Positions 41,467-50,728 of a stretch of DNA of 62,462 nucleotides are shown here, one piece after another; position 1 is the first letter of the stretch, and each line of letters opens with the position of its first letter. Under the pieces are notes generated by a model. The model saw nothing but the letters and a program-made list of their open reading frames with translations, had not been told where the DNA came from and did not search any database. A program made the translations under genes and the position numbers. The DNA is from Chloroflexota bacterium (GTDB lineage: Bacteria; Chloroflexota; Anaerolineae; Anaerolineales; Villigracilaceae), in contig JACRPQ010000008.1 of NCBI GenBank assembly GCA_016223135.1, positions 1-62,462 of the forward strand, in the 5' to 3' direction.

Positions 41467-41814
41467 ATGTACAACTACACCACCCTCCCAATCGAAAACT
41501 TGGAATACATCGAAATTGCCCCCGCTTCCGAACTCCCCAACGGAGAACGCCTCTTCGTGGAAATCGCGGGCAAATCCATTGTCATCTTCAACATTGCCGG
41601 ACAATTTTTTGCCATTGGCGATGTCTGCAGCCATGACGATGGACCTTTGGGCGATGGCGACCTGGAGGGATACAACATCGTCTGCCCGCGTCACGGCGCA
41701 GAGTTCGACGTGCGCAGCGGCAAAGTGATGCAAATGCCCGCTGTGGCGGACATCCCTGCTTACCCGGTTCGAGTGGTGGATGGGATGATTCAGGTGGGAA
41801 TGCCGAAAGAATAG
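41467..41814 (+). CDS. Rieske [2Fe-2S] ferredoxin-like protein
   Basis: This 115-residue protein is a small Rieske protein. The cluster ligands are in DVCSHDDGPLGDG (about 56-68) and IVCPRHGAEFD (about 76-86), giving CxH and CxxH with a normal spacing. Such proteins are often the last gene of suf operons in Actinobacteria, Chloroflexota and relatives, where they may donate electrons to cluster assembly. The ATG at 41467 directly follows the octamer array and has no Shine-Dalgarno. In-frame upstream residues would be repeat-encoded. Confidence 0.9.
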   Translation: MYNYTTLPIENLEYIEIAPASELPNGERLFVEIAGKSIVIFNIAGQFFAIGDVCSHDDGPLGDGDLEGYNIVCPRHGAEFDVRSGKVMQMPAVADIPAYPVRVVDGMIQVGMPKE

Positions 41815-41820
41815 CGATGA

Positions 41821-41839
41821 AACGACTTCCGAAGTCGTT
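41821..41839. terminator. Short palindrome between convergent genes
   Basis: AACGACTTCCGAAGTCGTT is a 19-nt odd palindrome followed by TTACG. It has the same core as hairpins at 8700 and 15228 and lies between the stops at 41814 and 41850. Confidence 0.5.
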
Positions 41840-41849
41840 TTACGAGCGC

Positions 41850-42356
41850 CTATAACAACTTTTTCAACACCGAAAACGGCGAGTCGTCCGCCTGCTGGTT
41901 GTGCCCGCAATCCCTCACGTTCAAATCCTGCCCGCACTCGATGCACAGTCCCTTGCAATCGGGTTTGCACAGCGCCTTGATGGGGACTTCGAGCAGGGCA
42001 TATTCACGCAGGACGGGTGCGAAATCAATGTGACCGTCCTCCGGCATGAGCAGCCCTAACTCGCTGACCGACTTTTGGGTAAAGGCATACAGTTCTGTCC
42101 ACTCGCCGTGCAAGGTCTGACGGAACTCCTTCAAACAGCGCACACATTCCAGTGTCGTCTCGCCGGAAAACTCACCCTGGACGAGCAATCCCTGCTGGGT
42201 GCGGTCAATCACAATCAGACAGGTAAACTCATCCAGCGTGAGGTCATCTCCCAACACGGCGTGGGGATATTCCAGCGGAAACCTGTGGCTGTACCCCACT
42301 TCTTCATGCACGATAAAGCCGACGTTGAGTCGAAACGGTTTACGGGGATTGGTCAT
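41850..42356 (-). CDS. DUF177 (YceD) protein
   Basis: This 168-residue protein belongs to DUF177, a family linked to 23S rRNA accumulation and usually encoded just before rpmF. The family core LECVRCLKEFRQTL (about 89-102) and the zinc-like tail CKPDCKGLCIECGQDLNVRDCG (read in two parts, about 133-155) are present. Here the gene is separated from rpmF by 36 kb and is 26 bp after the polyprenyl synthase gene. The shift breaks a widely kept gene pair. Confidence 0.88.
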   Translation of the reverse strand: MTNPRKPFRLNVGFIVHEEVGYSHRFPLEYPHAVLGDDLTLDEFTCLIVIDRTQQGLLVQGEFSGETTLECVRCLKEFRQTLHGEWTELYAFTQKSVSELGLLMPEDGHIDFAPVLREYALLEVPIKALCKPDCKGLCIECGQDLNVRDCGHNQQADDSPFSVLKKLL

Positions 42357-42382
42357 GGGAATCTCCAGACAAGCGCGTCTGG

Positions 42383-43351
42383 CTAGATTTTTCTGTCCAC
42401 AATAAACTTTGCCAGATCTGCCAGCGCTTCACGCTCAGGGACGGCTGGTGCCTCTTCCAATGCGCCGAGCGCCCGTCGGACGGCTTGACGCGCCTCGTCC
42501 ATTGCCTTCTCAATGGCGGCATTCCGCCGGATGTTATCCACAATCCGTTGGACGCGGTCGGTGTCCTTCCAGCCGCCATCGGGGAGGGAGCGGATGTCCT
42601 CATCCTCCGGGTGTTCTTCGGCGTAATAGATGGCTGGCAGGGTGACCAAGCCGTTCAGCAGGTCGGAGCCGATGGGTTTGCCAACCGTGCTTTGACTGCC
42701 GGTGAAATCCAAAATATCGTCCACAATTTGGAACGCCATTCCCACTTCGTAGCCGAAGGTTTTCATCGCGGCGCGGATGGATTCGTTCTCGGTGGCGACC
42801 ATTGCCGCCGCCAGCGCCGACATCTCAAACAGGGAGGCGGTCTTGGCGTAGATGCGGTCATAGTAGTTGGCGCGGTCAATCACGCCGCGCGCCGAGAACA
42901 TCTGCGTCAGTTCGCCGTTGACAATGATTGCCAGCGTGTCGGCGAAGAGTTTCATCAGGGGCAGGTAATCGGTCTCGGCGGCGAGTTTGGCGGCGCGCGC
43001 AAAGAGGAAGTCGCCGGTCAGGACGGTGGCGGCGGGCGACCAGCGGGCGTTCAGCGTGGGCATGCCGCGCCGCAGGAGCGCGCCGTCAATCAGGTCATCG
43101 TGGACCAGCGTGGCGGTATGGAGCAGTTCCACCGAGGCGCCGAGGGTGATGATCTTTTCTTCGGGGGCGCCCAGCATATTTCCGACGAGCAGGCTCAGGG
43201 TCGGACGGATGCGTTTTCCTCCTGCAGAAAGAAGATGTTCCAGCGCAGAATGAAGGTCAGGATGGTGTTCCTCTCCCGCTTGTTCTCGAATCCGTTGTTC
43301 GACAAATTTCAATTGGTCTTGAACGGAAGAAAAAAAAGTAACTGTGTTCAA
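42383..43351 (-). CDS. Polyprenyl diphosphate synthase
   Basis: This 322-residue all-helical prenyltransferase makes long-chain isoprenoid diphosphates, for quinone side chains or similar. The first Asp-rich motif is LVHDDLIDGALLRRG (about 82-96), the second is FQIVDDILDFTG (about 202-213), and GGKRIRP (about 49-55) binds the diphosphate. Chain length cannot be assigned. A residue near position 90 before the first motif decides product length and is Val-His here. It sits 3 bp from the TatD gene, with which it may be cotranscribed. Confidence 0.9.
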   Translation of the reverse strand: MNTVTFFSSVQDQLKFVEQRIREQAGEEHHPDLHSALEHLLSAGGKRIRPTLSLLVGNMLGAPEEKIITLGASVELLHTATLVHDDLIDGALLRRGMPTLNARWSPAATVLTGDFLFARAAKLAAETDYLPLMKLFADTLAIIVNGELTQMFSARGVIDRANYYDRIYAKTASLFEMSALAAAMVATENESIRAAMKTFGYEVGMAFQIVDDILDFTGSQSTVGKPIGSDLLNGLVTLPAIYYAEEHPEDEDIRSLPDGGWKDTDRVQRIVDNIRRNAAIEKAMDEARQAVRRALGALEEAPAVPEREALADLAKFIVDRKI

Positions 43352-43354
43352 ACG

Positions 43355-44212
43355 TCAGCCTCCCCAACCGAACAGGCGGTTTGCGTTGGCAGTCGTGATG
43401 TCTGCCGTCTGTTCGCGGGTTGTTTTGTGAATTTCTGCAATTTTATCAGCAATGTGCGCCACAAATGCGGGTTCGTTACGCTTGCCCCGATGCGGGACGG
43501 GGGTAAGAAACGGCGCATCGGTTTCGATGAGCAGCCGCTCGAGGGGCAGTTGGCGGATGATTTGACGTTTCTCCTCCGCATTTTTGTACGTGACGGGACC
43601 CGTGACGCCGATGTAGAAATTATGCGCGATTGCCTTTTGGGCGGTCTCGAGGTTGCCGTTGAACGAGTGCAGCACGCCGGGGCGTTCTGCCAGGGGATGT
43701 CCTTCCGCCGCCAGCCCGCTTTGCCACTCGGTCAGGATGTCGAGCAGGTCAACGGATGCCTGCCCGAACCAGACATCGCCCGCTTCGCGCATGTGGATGA
43801 TGACCGGCAGCCCCGCTTCGCGCGCAAACTGGAGCTGCTCCTTCAAAACCTGCCTTTGCCTCGCCTGTTTTTCGGGCTCTTTGACCCAGTAGTAATCGAG
43901 ACCAATCTCGCCGATGGCGATAATCTTGTTCCCTCTCCCGCTGGGAGAGGGCGGAGGGTGAGGGAAAATCATCTCTCGCAAATTTTCGATGGATTTGTCG
44001 TCCCACTTGTCCAATTCGGTGGGGTGAAAACCGACCGCCGCAAACAGGTTCGGGTGTGAAGCCGCCAGCCGTATGACGGCTTTGCTCGACTCAAGGTCCA
44101 GCGCAGGGATGAGAATCCGCTCCACGCCCGCATCAAGGGCGCGCTGGATCACGGCGCCGCGGTCGTCGTCGAATTTGTTGAAGTCGAGGTGGCAGTGGGT
44201 GTCGGTTAACAT
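43355..44212 (-). CDS. TatD-family metal-dependent hydrolase
   Basis: This 285-residue TIM-barrel enzyme belongs to the TatD deoxyribonuclease family. Metal ligands are seen in DTHCHLD (about 4-10), IGEIGLDYY (about 100-108), IIHMREAG (about 140-147), LHSFNGN near 185 and IETDAPFLTP (about 222-231). Residues 82-95 (FPHPPPSPSGRGNK region) are an insertion encoded by a palindromic repeat (43931-43951 and flanking bases), absent from normal TatD sequences at this place, between the helix LREM and the strand IIAIGEIG. The frame is kept, so the protein may still fold. Confidence 0.88.
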   Translation of the reverse strand: MLTDTHCHLDFNKFDDDRGAVIQRALDAGVERILIPALDLESSKAVIRLAASHPNLFAAVGFHPTELDKWDDKSIENLREMIFPHPPPSPSGRGNKIIAIGEIGLDYYWVKEPEKQARQRQVLKEQLQFAREAGLPVIIHMREAGDVWFGQASVDLLDILTEWQSGLAAEGHPLAERPGVLHSFNGNLETAQKAIAHNFYIGVTGPVTYKNAEEKRQIIRQLPLERLLIETDAPFLTPVPHRGKRNEPAFVAHIADKIAEIHKTTREQTADITTANANRLFGWGG

Positions 44213-44371
44213 TTTGGATAAAGATTGTGAAAATTATAACGCAATATGACTGTCACGTCATAGCCCAAGCACGGGCAGAATATGGTTTTCTCATTATCGC
44301 TTGACAGTTTGAGAGGATTCGGTAATTTAGCGTGCCTCACACTATGTCTCCGCACGCCGGGCACTTGACAC

Positions 44372-44640
44372 ATGGCTCCCAAAGGGTGGCTTGATGCCTG
44401 CGCAGGAGCAGCCAAGCTGTTCCTGGCTGAGCGTGGCAACATGTCCACCGGCCGGTTTTTTGGCTTCAAACTTCATCTGATTTTCAATGACCGTGGCGAA
44501 TTACTCAATCTGGCGCTCACGCCCGGCAACGTTGATGAGCGGGAGACCCTTCGCGTTCGCTCCAACATGAAGAACACACTCATGCCATTGATAGACCAAA
44601 TCCTGCTTCGCAAACGGGCGATCGTGTTTGGGCACTCTGC
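44372..44640 (+). pseudogene. IS982-type transposase remnant
   Basis: The plus-strand frame contains [20 protein letters not shown] and [10 protein letters not shown], then jumps to [21 protein letters not shown]. These are two conserved parts of IS982-family transposases, with the stretch normally between them deleted. Neither ends of the gene nor terminal repeats remain. The flanks 44213-44371 hold only short repeats, including TTCTCATTATCGCT shared with 6298-6312. Confidence 0.75.
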
Positions 44641-44690
44641 CGGCTTTGGTCGCCTAGCCCGAACACTTACGTGTATACCACCGTCAAAAA

Positions 44691-47282
44691 TTATTCTTCC
44701 GCAAAACGGAGGATTTGTTCCAGCGTCATGTTCGCGCCTTTGCGTTGGAACGATTCGAGGTCTTCCTTCTTCAATACGGCTGATCTCACGCGCATCAGGG
44801 CGCGCATATCAGGTTCTTGAAAGGGAATCGGATCGGCCGCGTGGCGGGCAGCGACGAAACCGAACAGGCGTGCCGCCCGTTCCGTCCTGCCCTCCGCCAG
44901 TTCAATTTCAGCGCACAGAAGCAGTCCGCCGTATACACCAACTTGGTGGCCTTCCCCGAGGGCAAGATTGCGTTTAATACTATCGAGACATAGCTCGCGG
45001 GCGCGGGCGGCATCTCCGCGGTGAAGCGCGGCATAGCCCATCAACCGTTCGGGGTAGGGCTGCTGGAATTCGCTGCCGATGGATTGAAACACATGGTAGG
45101 ATTCACGCGCGAACCAGCCCATCGTCTCGAAATCATCCAGCGCGCCGGCAAGAGTGGCTATGCTCACCAACACCTGCCCGAGGTTGATGCGGTTGCCGCT
45201 GGCGCGGATTGGATTCAGCGCGTGCTGGGCGCATTGGATCGCCTCGGCATATTTCCCCTCCCTGCGCAGGATATAGGCAATTTGGTACAGGACATGTCCC
45301 TCGCAATGGGCATTCTTTTCGCGCATGGCGATCTCCATAGCCTCGTCCAATGCGGCGCGGGCCTGGCTTTTTTTATTCAACCCATGCAGGGCGATGCCCA
45401 AATAGGCAAGGGCAAGACAGAGAAGCAACGGCCGGTCAATGGCGCGGCAAAGCGCGACGGATTCTTCTCCGGCGCGGGCGGCTTTTTCCCACTCCTTGTT
45501 ATCCAGGTTCACTTCCATGTCAAAATAGAGCGCATGGGCTAGCGCGGCCTTGTCATCCAGTTCGCGCGCCAGCGATTCGGCTTCAGCGAGGTAGTTTCTG
45601 ACCCTGTTCTGTTTCTCGCGCCAGTAAGCGGATTGCAGCAGCGCGGCGGCGCGATACAACAAGCGGACCCGAAGGGGCTGAAACCTCTTGTCGGTGGAAA
45701 GCGGCAGGAAGCGCTCCGCCCATTCCGCACCTTCGGTGAAATGACTGTGACGGAACCAGATCCACGCGGCGGCGGTAACAAGATGCAGCCCATCGGCGAG
45801 CGCCGATTTGTTTTCAAGCGCCCAACCCAACGCGGCATGCAGGTTATTGCGTTCCGCGTCAACAAAACGCTGCGTGTCGGATAACGACAGCGTGTCCAGT
45901 TTCGTTTCCAGTTCTTCAGCCCAATCGGCGAAATAGGCTAGGTGGCGTTCACGCAGAGATACCATTTCCTTGCTTGAATTCAATTTTTCGAGCGCAAATT
46001 CGCGTATGGTCTCGAGCAAGCGATACCGCCCGTTTTCAGGCTCGGCTACCACAAGAGATTTGTTTGTCAATTGCATCAGCAAAGGCAGGGCATTGGGGCT
46101 GCAAACCGCCTCGGCAGCCCGCAGCGTCCATCCGCCCAAAAAAACGGAGAGGCGGCGAAAGAAGGCGCGTTCCTCTTTGTTCAAAAGGTGATAGCTCCAA
46201 TCCAGCGCGCTGCGCAGAGTTTGCATCCAAGCGCGACTGTCGCGCGCTCCGTTCGTCAGCCATTGGAAGCGGCGGTCAAATTGTTCAAGCATGTCGCGCG
46301 GGCTCAGCACATTGACGCGCGCCGCGGCCAGTTCGATGGCGAGAGGCAGGCCGTCGAGACGAGCGCAGAGCTCAGCCACGTACGCGGCGTTTTCCTCTGT
46401 GAGAACAAAGCCGGGACAGATGGCGCAGGCGCGCTCCACAAAAAGACGGATGACGGGAGCGTCGAGCAGGGCTTTCAAGTCCGCAGTTTCAGGGAGGGAT
46501 AGGGGGGTAAGTGGAAAAACATATTCCCCGGAAAGGCGCAGGGCTTCGCGGCTGGTGACGAGGATTTTCAATTCGGGAGAGGCAGCAAGCAGTCTCGCGA
46601 TTTGCGGCGCGGCGGGCATCACCTGCTCGAAATTATCCAGCAAGAGCAGCGTGTGTTGGCCGCGCAAACGGCTTTGCAGGCTGGCGAGCGAGGCGCCTCG
46701 GATTTCGGGAATGCCAAGCGCGGCGGCGATGGCAGGGATGACCTGCGCCGAGTCGGTGACGGGGGTGAGATCTACAAAGACAATTCCATCTGGAAACCAC
46801 GATGCGGCATGTTCCGCGGCGTAGATGGCGAGCCGTGTCTTTCCAACGCCGGGCGGGCCAATTAGGGTGATGAGTCTCACGTCAGCGCGGCGGAGCATTT
46901 CCCACAAAGTGTCGACTTCGCGTTCGCGGCCCAGCAGGGGTGTGAATGGGACAGGCAGCGGTACAAGCGCAGAGTCTCCCAAATCGGGGGCGGCCGCTGA
47001 AGGTTCAGGGACGAGGCGGGGTCCAGTGGAGGCAAGTTCGCGCAAGCGGGCAATCCACTCGGGTTTGTCCTCCAAATCCAGCGCGGGAACAAAACGTCCC
47101 AACAGAGTGGAAACATCGGGAATGTAGTTATTTTTTTCGATGCGGCTGAGGGTGCTGTAATGAAAGTTAACCTGCGCGGCCAGCTGGCGCTGGGAAAGAT
47201 GAACGCGTTCACGCAGGTAGCGCAGTAGTTCGCCGAGCGTCTGGAATGATTCGGGAGTGATGACGGAAGATTTGCCTGTCAT
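44691..47282 (-). CDS. XRE-type regulator with NB-ARC-like ATPase and TPR domains
   Basis: This 863-residue protein starts with an XRE helix-turn-helix (about 16-62, [23 protein letters not shown]), then a nucleotide-binding STAND/NB-ARC-like module with Walker [10 protein letters not shown] (about 141-149), Walker B LLLLDNF (about 212-218) and the [10 protein letters not shown] sensor (about 234-243). A winged region and a TPR array fill the C-terminal half (from about 500). Proteins of this build sense a ligand through the TPR and switch transcription by ATP-driven assembly. No target operon is evident. Its promoter overlaps a perfect inverted repeat, consistent with autoregulation, and the mRNA appears leaderless. 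Confidence 0.87.
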   Translation of the reverse strand: MTGKSSVITPESFQTLGELLRYLRERVHLSQRQLAAQVNFHYSTLSRIEKNNYIPDVSTLLGRFVPALDLEDKPEWIARLRELASTGPRLVPEPSAAAPDLGDSALVPLPVPFTPLLGREREVDTLWEMLRRADVRLITLIGPPGVGKTRLAIYAAEHAASWFPDGIVFVDLTPVTDSAQVIPAIAAALGIPEIRGASLASLQSRLRGQHTLLLLDNFEQVMPAAPQIARLLAASPELKILVTSREALRLSGEYVFPLTPLSLPETADLKALLDAPVIRLFVERACAICPGFVLTEENAAYVAELCARLDGLPLAIELAAARVNVLSPRDMLEQFDRRFQWLTNGARDSRAWMQTLRSALDWSYHLLNKEERAFFRRLSVFLGGWTLRAAEAVCSPNALPLLMQLTNKSLVVAEPENGRYRLLETIREFALEKLNSSKEMVSLRERHLAYFADWAEELETKLDTLSLSDTQRFVDAERNNLHAALGWALENKSALADGLHLVTAAAWIWFRHSHFTEGAEWAERFLPLSTDKRFQPLRVRLLYRAAALLQSAYWREKQNRVRNYLAEAESLARELDDKAALAHALYFDMEVNLDNKEWEKAARAGEESVALCRAIDRPLLLCLALAYLGIALHGLNKKSQARAALDEAMEIAMREKNAHCEGHVLYQIAYILRREGKYAEAIQCAQHALNPIRASGNRINLGQVLVSIATLAGALDDFETMGWFARESYHVFQSIGSEFQQPYPERLMGYAALHRGDAARARELCLDSIKRNLALGEGHQVGVYGGLLLCAEIELAEGRTERAARLFGFVAARHAADPIPFQEPDMRALMRVRSAVLKKEDLESFQRKGANMTLEQILRFAEE

Positions 47283-47288
47283 AGTCCG

Positions 47289-47317
47289 ATTTTACAGCAG
47301 GATGCCGCACGCGGCAT
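47289..47317 (-). promoter_or_regulatory. Promoter and palindromic operator of the XRE-ATPase gene
   Basis: On the minus strand the -10 box TAAAAT (47294-47289) ends 6 nt before the ATG at 47282. The inverted repeat ATGCCG-CACG-CGGCAT (47302-47317) covers the -35 position. It is a plausible binding site for the XRE domain of the gene it precedes. Confidence 0.55.
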
Positions 47318-47401
47318 GACCTTTGTACCAGCAGGGAGGGGGAAAGTCTGCAACAAAAGTCAACGAATTCAACATCTAAGCGGCTATTATATGAATAGTA
47401 A

Positions 47402-47461
47402 CTCACCTTACGCGGTAGCGCGAGATTTATCTCGTCCTACGAAGGAACTGCGTAAGGTGAG
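47402..47461. mobile_element. Compact CTCACCTTACGC-end element
   Basis: CTCACCTTACGC (47402-47413) and its exact complement GCGTAAGGTGAG (47450-47461) enclose a 60-bp palindromic unit with GGTAGCGCGAGATTTATCTCG inside in split form. The 6-bp sequence TAGTAA stands on both sides as a target duplication. It is the cleanest copy of this family. Nothing else is seen in 47283-47640. Confidence 0.75.
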
Positions 47462-47640
47462 TAGTAAAAGGAAAAATAATGTGCGACAAAACAAACGCGT
47501 TCCGCAGGCAAAAAGATGGGCCCGGGAAGCACGTTAATTCCCGAAAGAAAGCTCCGCTTGTTGTCCAAATTCCTGTTCCGCAAATGGATGACAACTTTTT
47601 TGTTTCCGCGGGACTAAAATTCAAAAACCGGAAGTAAAAC

Positions 47641-49836
47641 ATGATCCCACACCAGAACCATACAGTATTGAGGCTTTGTTTATTGGTATTATTGATTTTG
47701 AGCTGCAATCTGCCGGTTGCGGCTCCCCGCGCATCCACTCCTGAACCGAATTCAACATCTGAGGCATCCACGCCGGCTCCGAATGAAGTCATCATCCCTT
47801 CGACCACAAAGGTAATCGATTCCGCATCCCTGTCCACGCTTGAGCGCGTGGATGAGAAGGGAACGCTTTATTTTAGTCAGGCCACGCCCGCGGTTGAAGC
47901 GCTCAAAGCGGGAGACGTGCTAGTTTCCGAGGCAAGCAGCGCCGCGCCCTTTGGGTTGTTGAAAAAAGTCATCGCGGTTCGCGCAGAAGGCGAACGCATT
48001 ATCGTTGAAACAACGGATGCATTGATTACCGAGGCTGTGCATCAAGGTTCGGGAAGCGTTTCGAGGGAATTGAAACCGGAGGACATCCGGTCAACGCAAA
48101 TCTTTCAGGAGGGAGTGACCTTCGAAGGCTTCGACGCCTCAAGCCAAATCTCGGCGCGTTCGCACGGCTTGATGAGCATGGCTCCAAGCGCCCTGCTTCG
48201 CCCAGCCGGGCTTACTTACAGGTTTAATACCGATCTTGGCACCGGCGGACAGGTACAGGTGACCGGAACAGCAACCATCAACCCGATCATGGATTTTGGG
48301 TTGAATATTTCCTGCGATGAGGTCGTCAACACTTTTTTGGGTCGGGTGTGCAAAGAAATTCCCGATCTGAACGTGTTAGCCAAAGTAGGCGTCCAGGAAA
48401 ACGCCAATCTGGTCGTCAAAGGCGCGTCTTCGTACACGTTCAAGGAAGATTATCAAATTGCCCGGCATGAGTTTTCACCGATTACGTTTTTCCTGGGACC
48501 TGTTCCCGTTGTCTTGGTGCCGGTGTTGAAGATTTACCTGAAGGGCGACGGATCTCTCACAGCGAAATTCGATTACGTTGTTGATCAGAACCTCACACTT
48601 GCCGCCGGATTCAAATACAACTCGGACAAGGGTTTTGAGGATTTGAGCGAATATAAGTCGGGCTTCAAACAAACCGGTCCCACGTTCAGCGGCGCGCTGG
48701 ACGTGCGTGCCATGATGGGTGTGCAATTCGAGATCATGCTTTATGGGGCGATTGGTCCCTACGGAAATCTGGAAGGCGGCGCGCACTTACAGGCAAACCT
48801 GGATGGATTGCCATCTGCGAAAAACCTGCTCTGGAACGCAGATGGCTGTCTCTGGCTCAATGTTGGGATCGATTCGGTCAAGGCGATTGATCTCCATTAC
48901 AATAAGGAACTGTGGAGCGCCTGCGTTTCATTTGGCAATGGAGAAAACCATCCGCCATCGGTCAGCATCATCAGTCCGACTGATGGCAGCGCGCTCGCCG
49001 CGGATGCGAACGTAACTTTGCTTGGCTCTGCCAGCGACGTTGACAATCAGCCCCTCACTTGTGTTTGGACAAGCAGCAACTCATATGACACCATTACCGA
49101 CGCCAACTGCACTCAGGCAACGATCAAATTCGCAGCCTTCGAGTCAGGCTCGCCTTCACGTGCGTTGACTCTGACCGCCACCGATTCGTCCGGGGCAAGC
49201 GCGAGCGCAACGGTGAACGTTTCGATCAATCATAGTCCCCAGGTGAAGATCTCTAATCCAGCAGAGGGAAGCGTTTTCAAGGAAGGCGAATCCATCTTTC
49301 TGGCTGCTAATGTTTTGGACTTCGATGGCGGCGCTCTAACGTGCATCTGGACAAGCAGCGCCGCCGGCGATGTTATCAAGAATCCATCGAATTGCGCTGA
49401 GACGAAGATCAAGTGGATTGGTGCAGGAAGCCGCACAATCACCCTGACGGCAACAGATGCGTCCGGGCTCAGTGGAAAGGCGTCTGTGACAGTGAATGTG
49501 GTGGCTGCGCCACCGGCGGCGATTAACGTGGAGATCTTGTCTCCTATTTCTGGCTCAGTGTTCAACCCGTCCAACCCTATAACACTGAGCGGTTCCGCCA
49601 GCGGCGGAAGAGAACCCTATACCTTCAAGTGGAGCGTGCGTTACCCAACCGACTCAGGTGGAAATGGAGGGGAGTCGTATATTATCGGCAATGGCGACAA
49701 TTTCACGTGGACGCCAAGCGATACCCTGCCATTTAGTTGTGGGGAGAAGTCGGCAGCTGTGATTCTCACAGTCCGAGACCAGGATGGCAAGACCGGTTCC
49801 ACCTTCGTTGTGATACGCCTCGTCAGGATCTGCTGA
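47641..49836 (+). CDS. Large lipoprotein with Ig/PKD-like repeats
   Basis: This 731-residue protein has a lipobox LILSCNL (Cys about 22) and a Thr/Ser/Pro linker. A beta-rich region of unknown type spans about 55-440 (with internal segments YRFNTDLGTGGQVQVTGTA and YVVDQNLTLAAGFKYNS). Two related Ig-like modules follow at about 443-530 and 533-625, both with CIWTSS or CVWTSS and TLTATD. A third, more distant one lies at 627-731 and ends in IRLVRIC. Such repeats usually carry surface adhesion or substrate-binding functions. No enzymatic motif is visible. A small gene of unknown function follows 127 bp later. Confidence 0.75.
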   Translation: MIPHQNHTVLRLCLLVLLILSCNLPVAAPRASTPEPNSTSEASTPAPNEVIIPSTTKVIDSASLSTLERVDEKGTLYFSQATPAVEALKAGDVLVSEASSAAPFGLLKKVIAVRAEGERIIVETTDALITEAVHQGSGSVSRELKPEDIRSTQIFQEGVTFEGFDASSQISARSHGLMSMAPSALLRPAGLTYRFNTDLGTGGQVQVTGTATINPIMDFGLNISCDEVVNTFLGRVCKEIPDLNVLAKVGVQENANLVVKGASSYTFKEDYQIARHEFSPITFFLGPVPVVLVPVLKIYLKGDGSLTAKFDYVVDQNLTLAAGFKYNSDKGFEDLSEYKSGFKQTGPTFSGALDVRAMMGVQFEIMLYGAIGPYGNLEGGAHLQANLDGLPSAKNLLWNADGCLWLNVGIDSVKAIDLHYNKELWSACVSFGNGENHPPSVSIISPTDGSALAADANVTLLGSASDVDNQPLTCVWTSSNSYDTITDANCTQATIKFAAFESGSPSRALTLTATDSSGASASATVNVSINHSPQVKISNPAEGSVFKEGESIFLAANVLDFDGGALTCIWTSSAAGDVIKNPSNCAETKIKWIGAGSRTITLTATDASGLSGKASVTVNVVAAPPAAINVEILSPISGSVFNPSNPITLSGSASGGREPYTFKWSVRYPTDSGGNGGESYIIGNGDNFTWTPSDTLPFSCGEKSAAVILTVRDQDGKTGSTFVVIRLVRIC

Positions 49837-49963
49837 TGAAACCTGGATCATTCCGCGCGGATGGCTGCGGCGGGCAGCCGCATGCCCCGCATGAGAGCGC
49901 CCTAACGCAGCCATCCGCAAGAAATCAAACAACGATTGCCATTACAAAATTTGGAGACATGTG

Positions 49964-50662
49964 ATGAATCAATCTTTAGGCTTGGTTATCTTCGCGCTGA
50001 TCGTCGCCGTTGTGATCGTTGTGTTAGCCGTCGTCAATTACCGCAGGGAACAAACGATGAAACGACTGGCGGAAATATCCCTGCAAAAGGGATGGCAATT
50101 TGTGAAAAGCCCTTCCGCGTATGTTGATTGCATTCTTCGGGGACAAGATGCCGATGTCCGCTGGGAACTTAGGTATACCAACAGGGAGAAGACCTTTAAC
50201 ACCTTTAACAGGGAGAATGTTGAAAGCATTGTTTGGTTTAGCTCCGCGGCTGGAAGCAGGAACGGAACCATCTTTGTTTCGCCAAAAATGGTAGAAGTTC
50301 CCAATTTGGGCGGTTTTGATGGCGTCAACACCATGGCGGCAACATTTCTCAACAAGATGTTGCGCGCTCTTGGAATAGACATATCAGGTTCTTCGCCTCA
50401 AGCGGTGGGCTCGGAAGCCTTCCAAAGTAAGTATTTGACGCTGGCGCCTGACGACTCAACTGCCCGGCAATTGATTGCGGACATTGAAGCCCAACTGCTC
50501 AGATGGTCTGAAACGAACAGATTGAATATGCCTTCTATAGTCATTGACGCCACAGGCGTCACACTTCGGGTTGTACGCAATAACCTGTCTGTCCAATCCC
50601 AATGCCAGATGGCTGAACAGATGACCTCGCTTGGCATGACAGTCGTCAATGCCATGAGATAG
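49964..50662 (+). CDS. Hypothetical protein with N-terminal membrane anchor
   Basis: This 232-residue protein has one N-terminal span (about 5-25) with the rest cytoplasmic or external, containing an amphipathic region RREQTMKRLAEISLQKGWQF near 28-47 and a long C-terminal helix-rich part. I recognise no domain. GGAG lies 7 nt before the ATG at 49964; a GTG three bases earlier is possible. The remaining Cys are near 51 and 221. It may be cotranscribed with the lipoprotein gene before it. Confidence 0.6.
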   Translation: MNQSLGLVIFALIVAVVIVVLAVVNYRREQTMKRLAEISLQKGWQFVKSPSAYVDCILRGQDADVRWELRYTNREKTFNTFNRENVESIVWFSSAAGSRNGTIFVSPKMVEVPNLGGFDGVNTMAATFLNKMLRALGIDISGSSPQAVGSEAFQSKYLTLAPDDSTARQLIADIEAQLLRWSETNRLNMPSIVIDATGVTLRVVRNNLSVQSQCQMAEQMTSLGMTVVNAMR

Positions 50663-50722
50663 TTGCGCGACATTCATGTCGCCTGAAAACGCGAGATAAA
50701 TCTCGCGCCACCGCGTAAGTTG
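50663..50722. mobile_element. Partial CTCACCTTACGC-family element
   Basis: The sequence GCGCGACATTCATGTCGCC followed by AAAACGCGAGATAAATCTCGC and CACCGCGTAAG matches the right half of the 9763-9848 element in reverse orientation. It fills the 66-bp gap between convergent genes and may serve as terminator through its hairpin. Confidence 0.6.
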
Positions 50723-50728
50723 AATTCT

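Noticed and set aside
42485-44059. 524-codon plus-strand open frame over the polyprenyl synthase and TatD
   Set aside because: It crosses the boundary of two genes with full catalytic motifs on the other strand.
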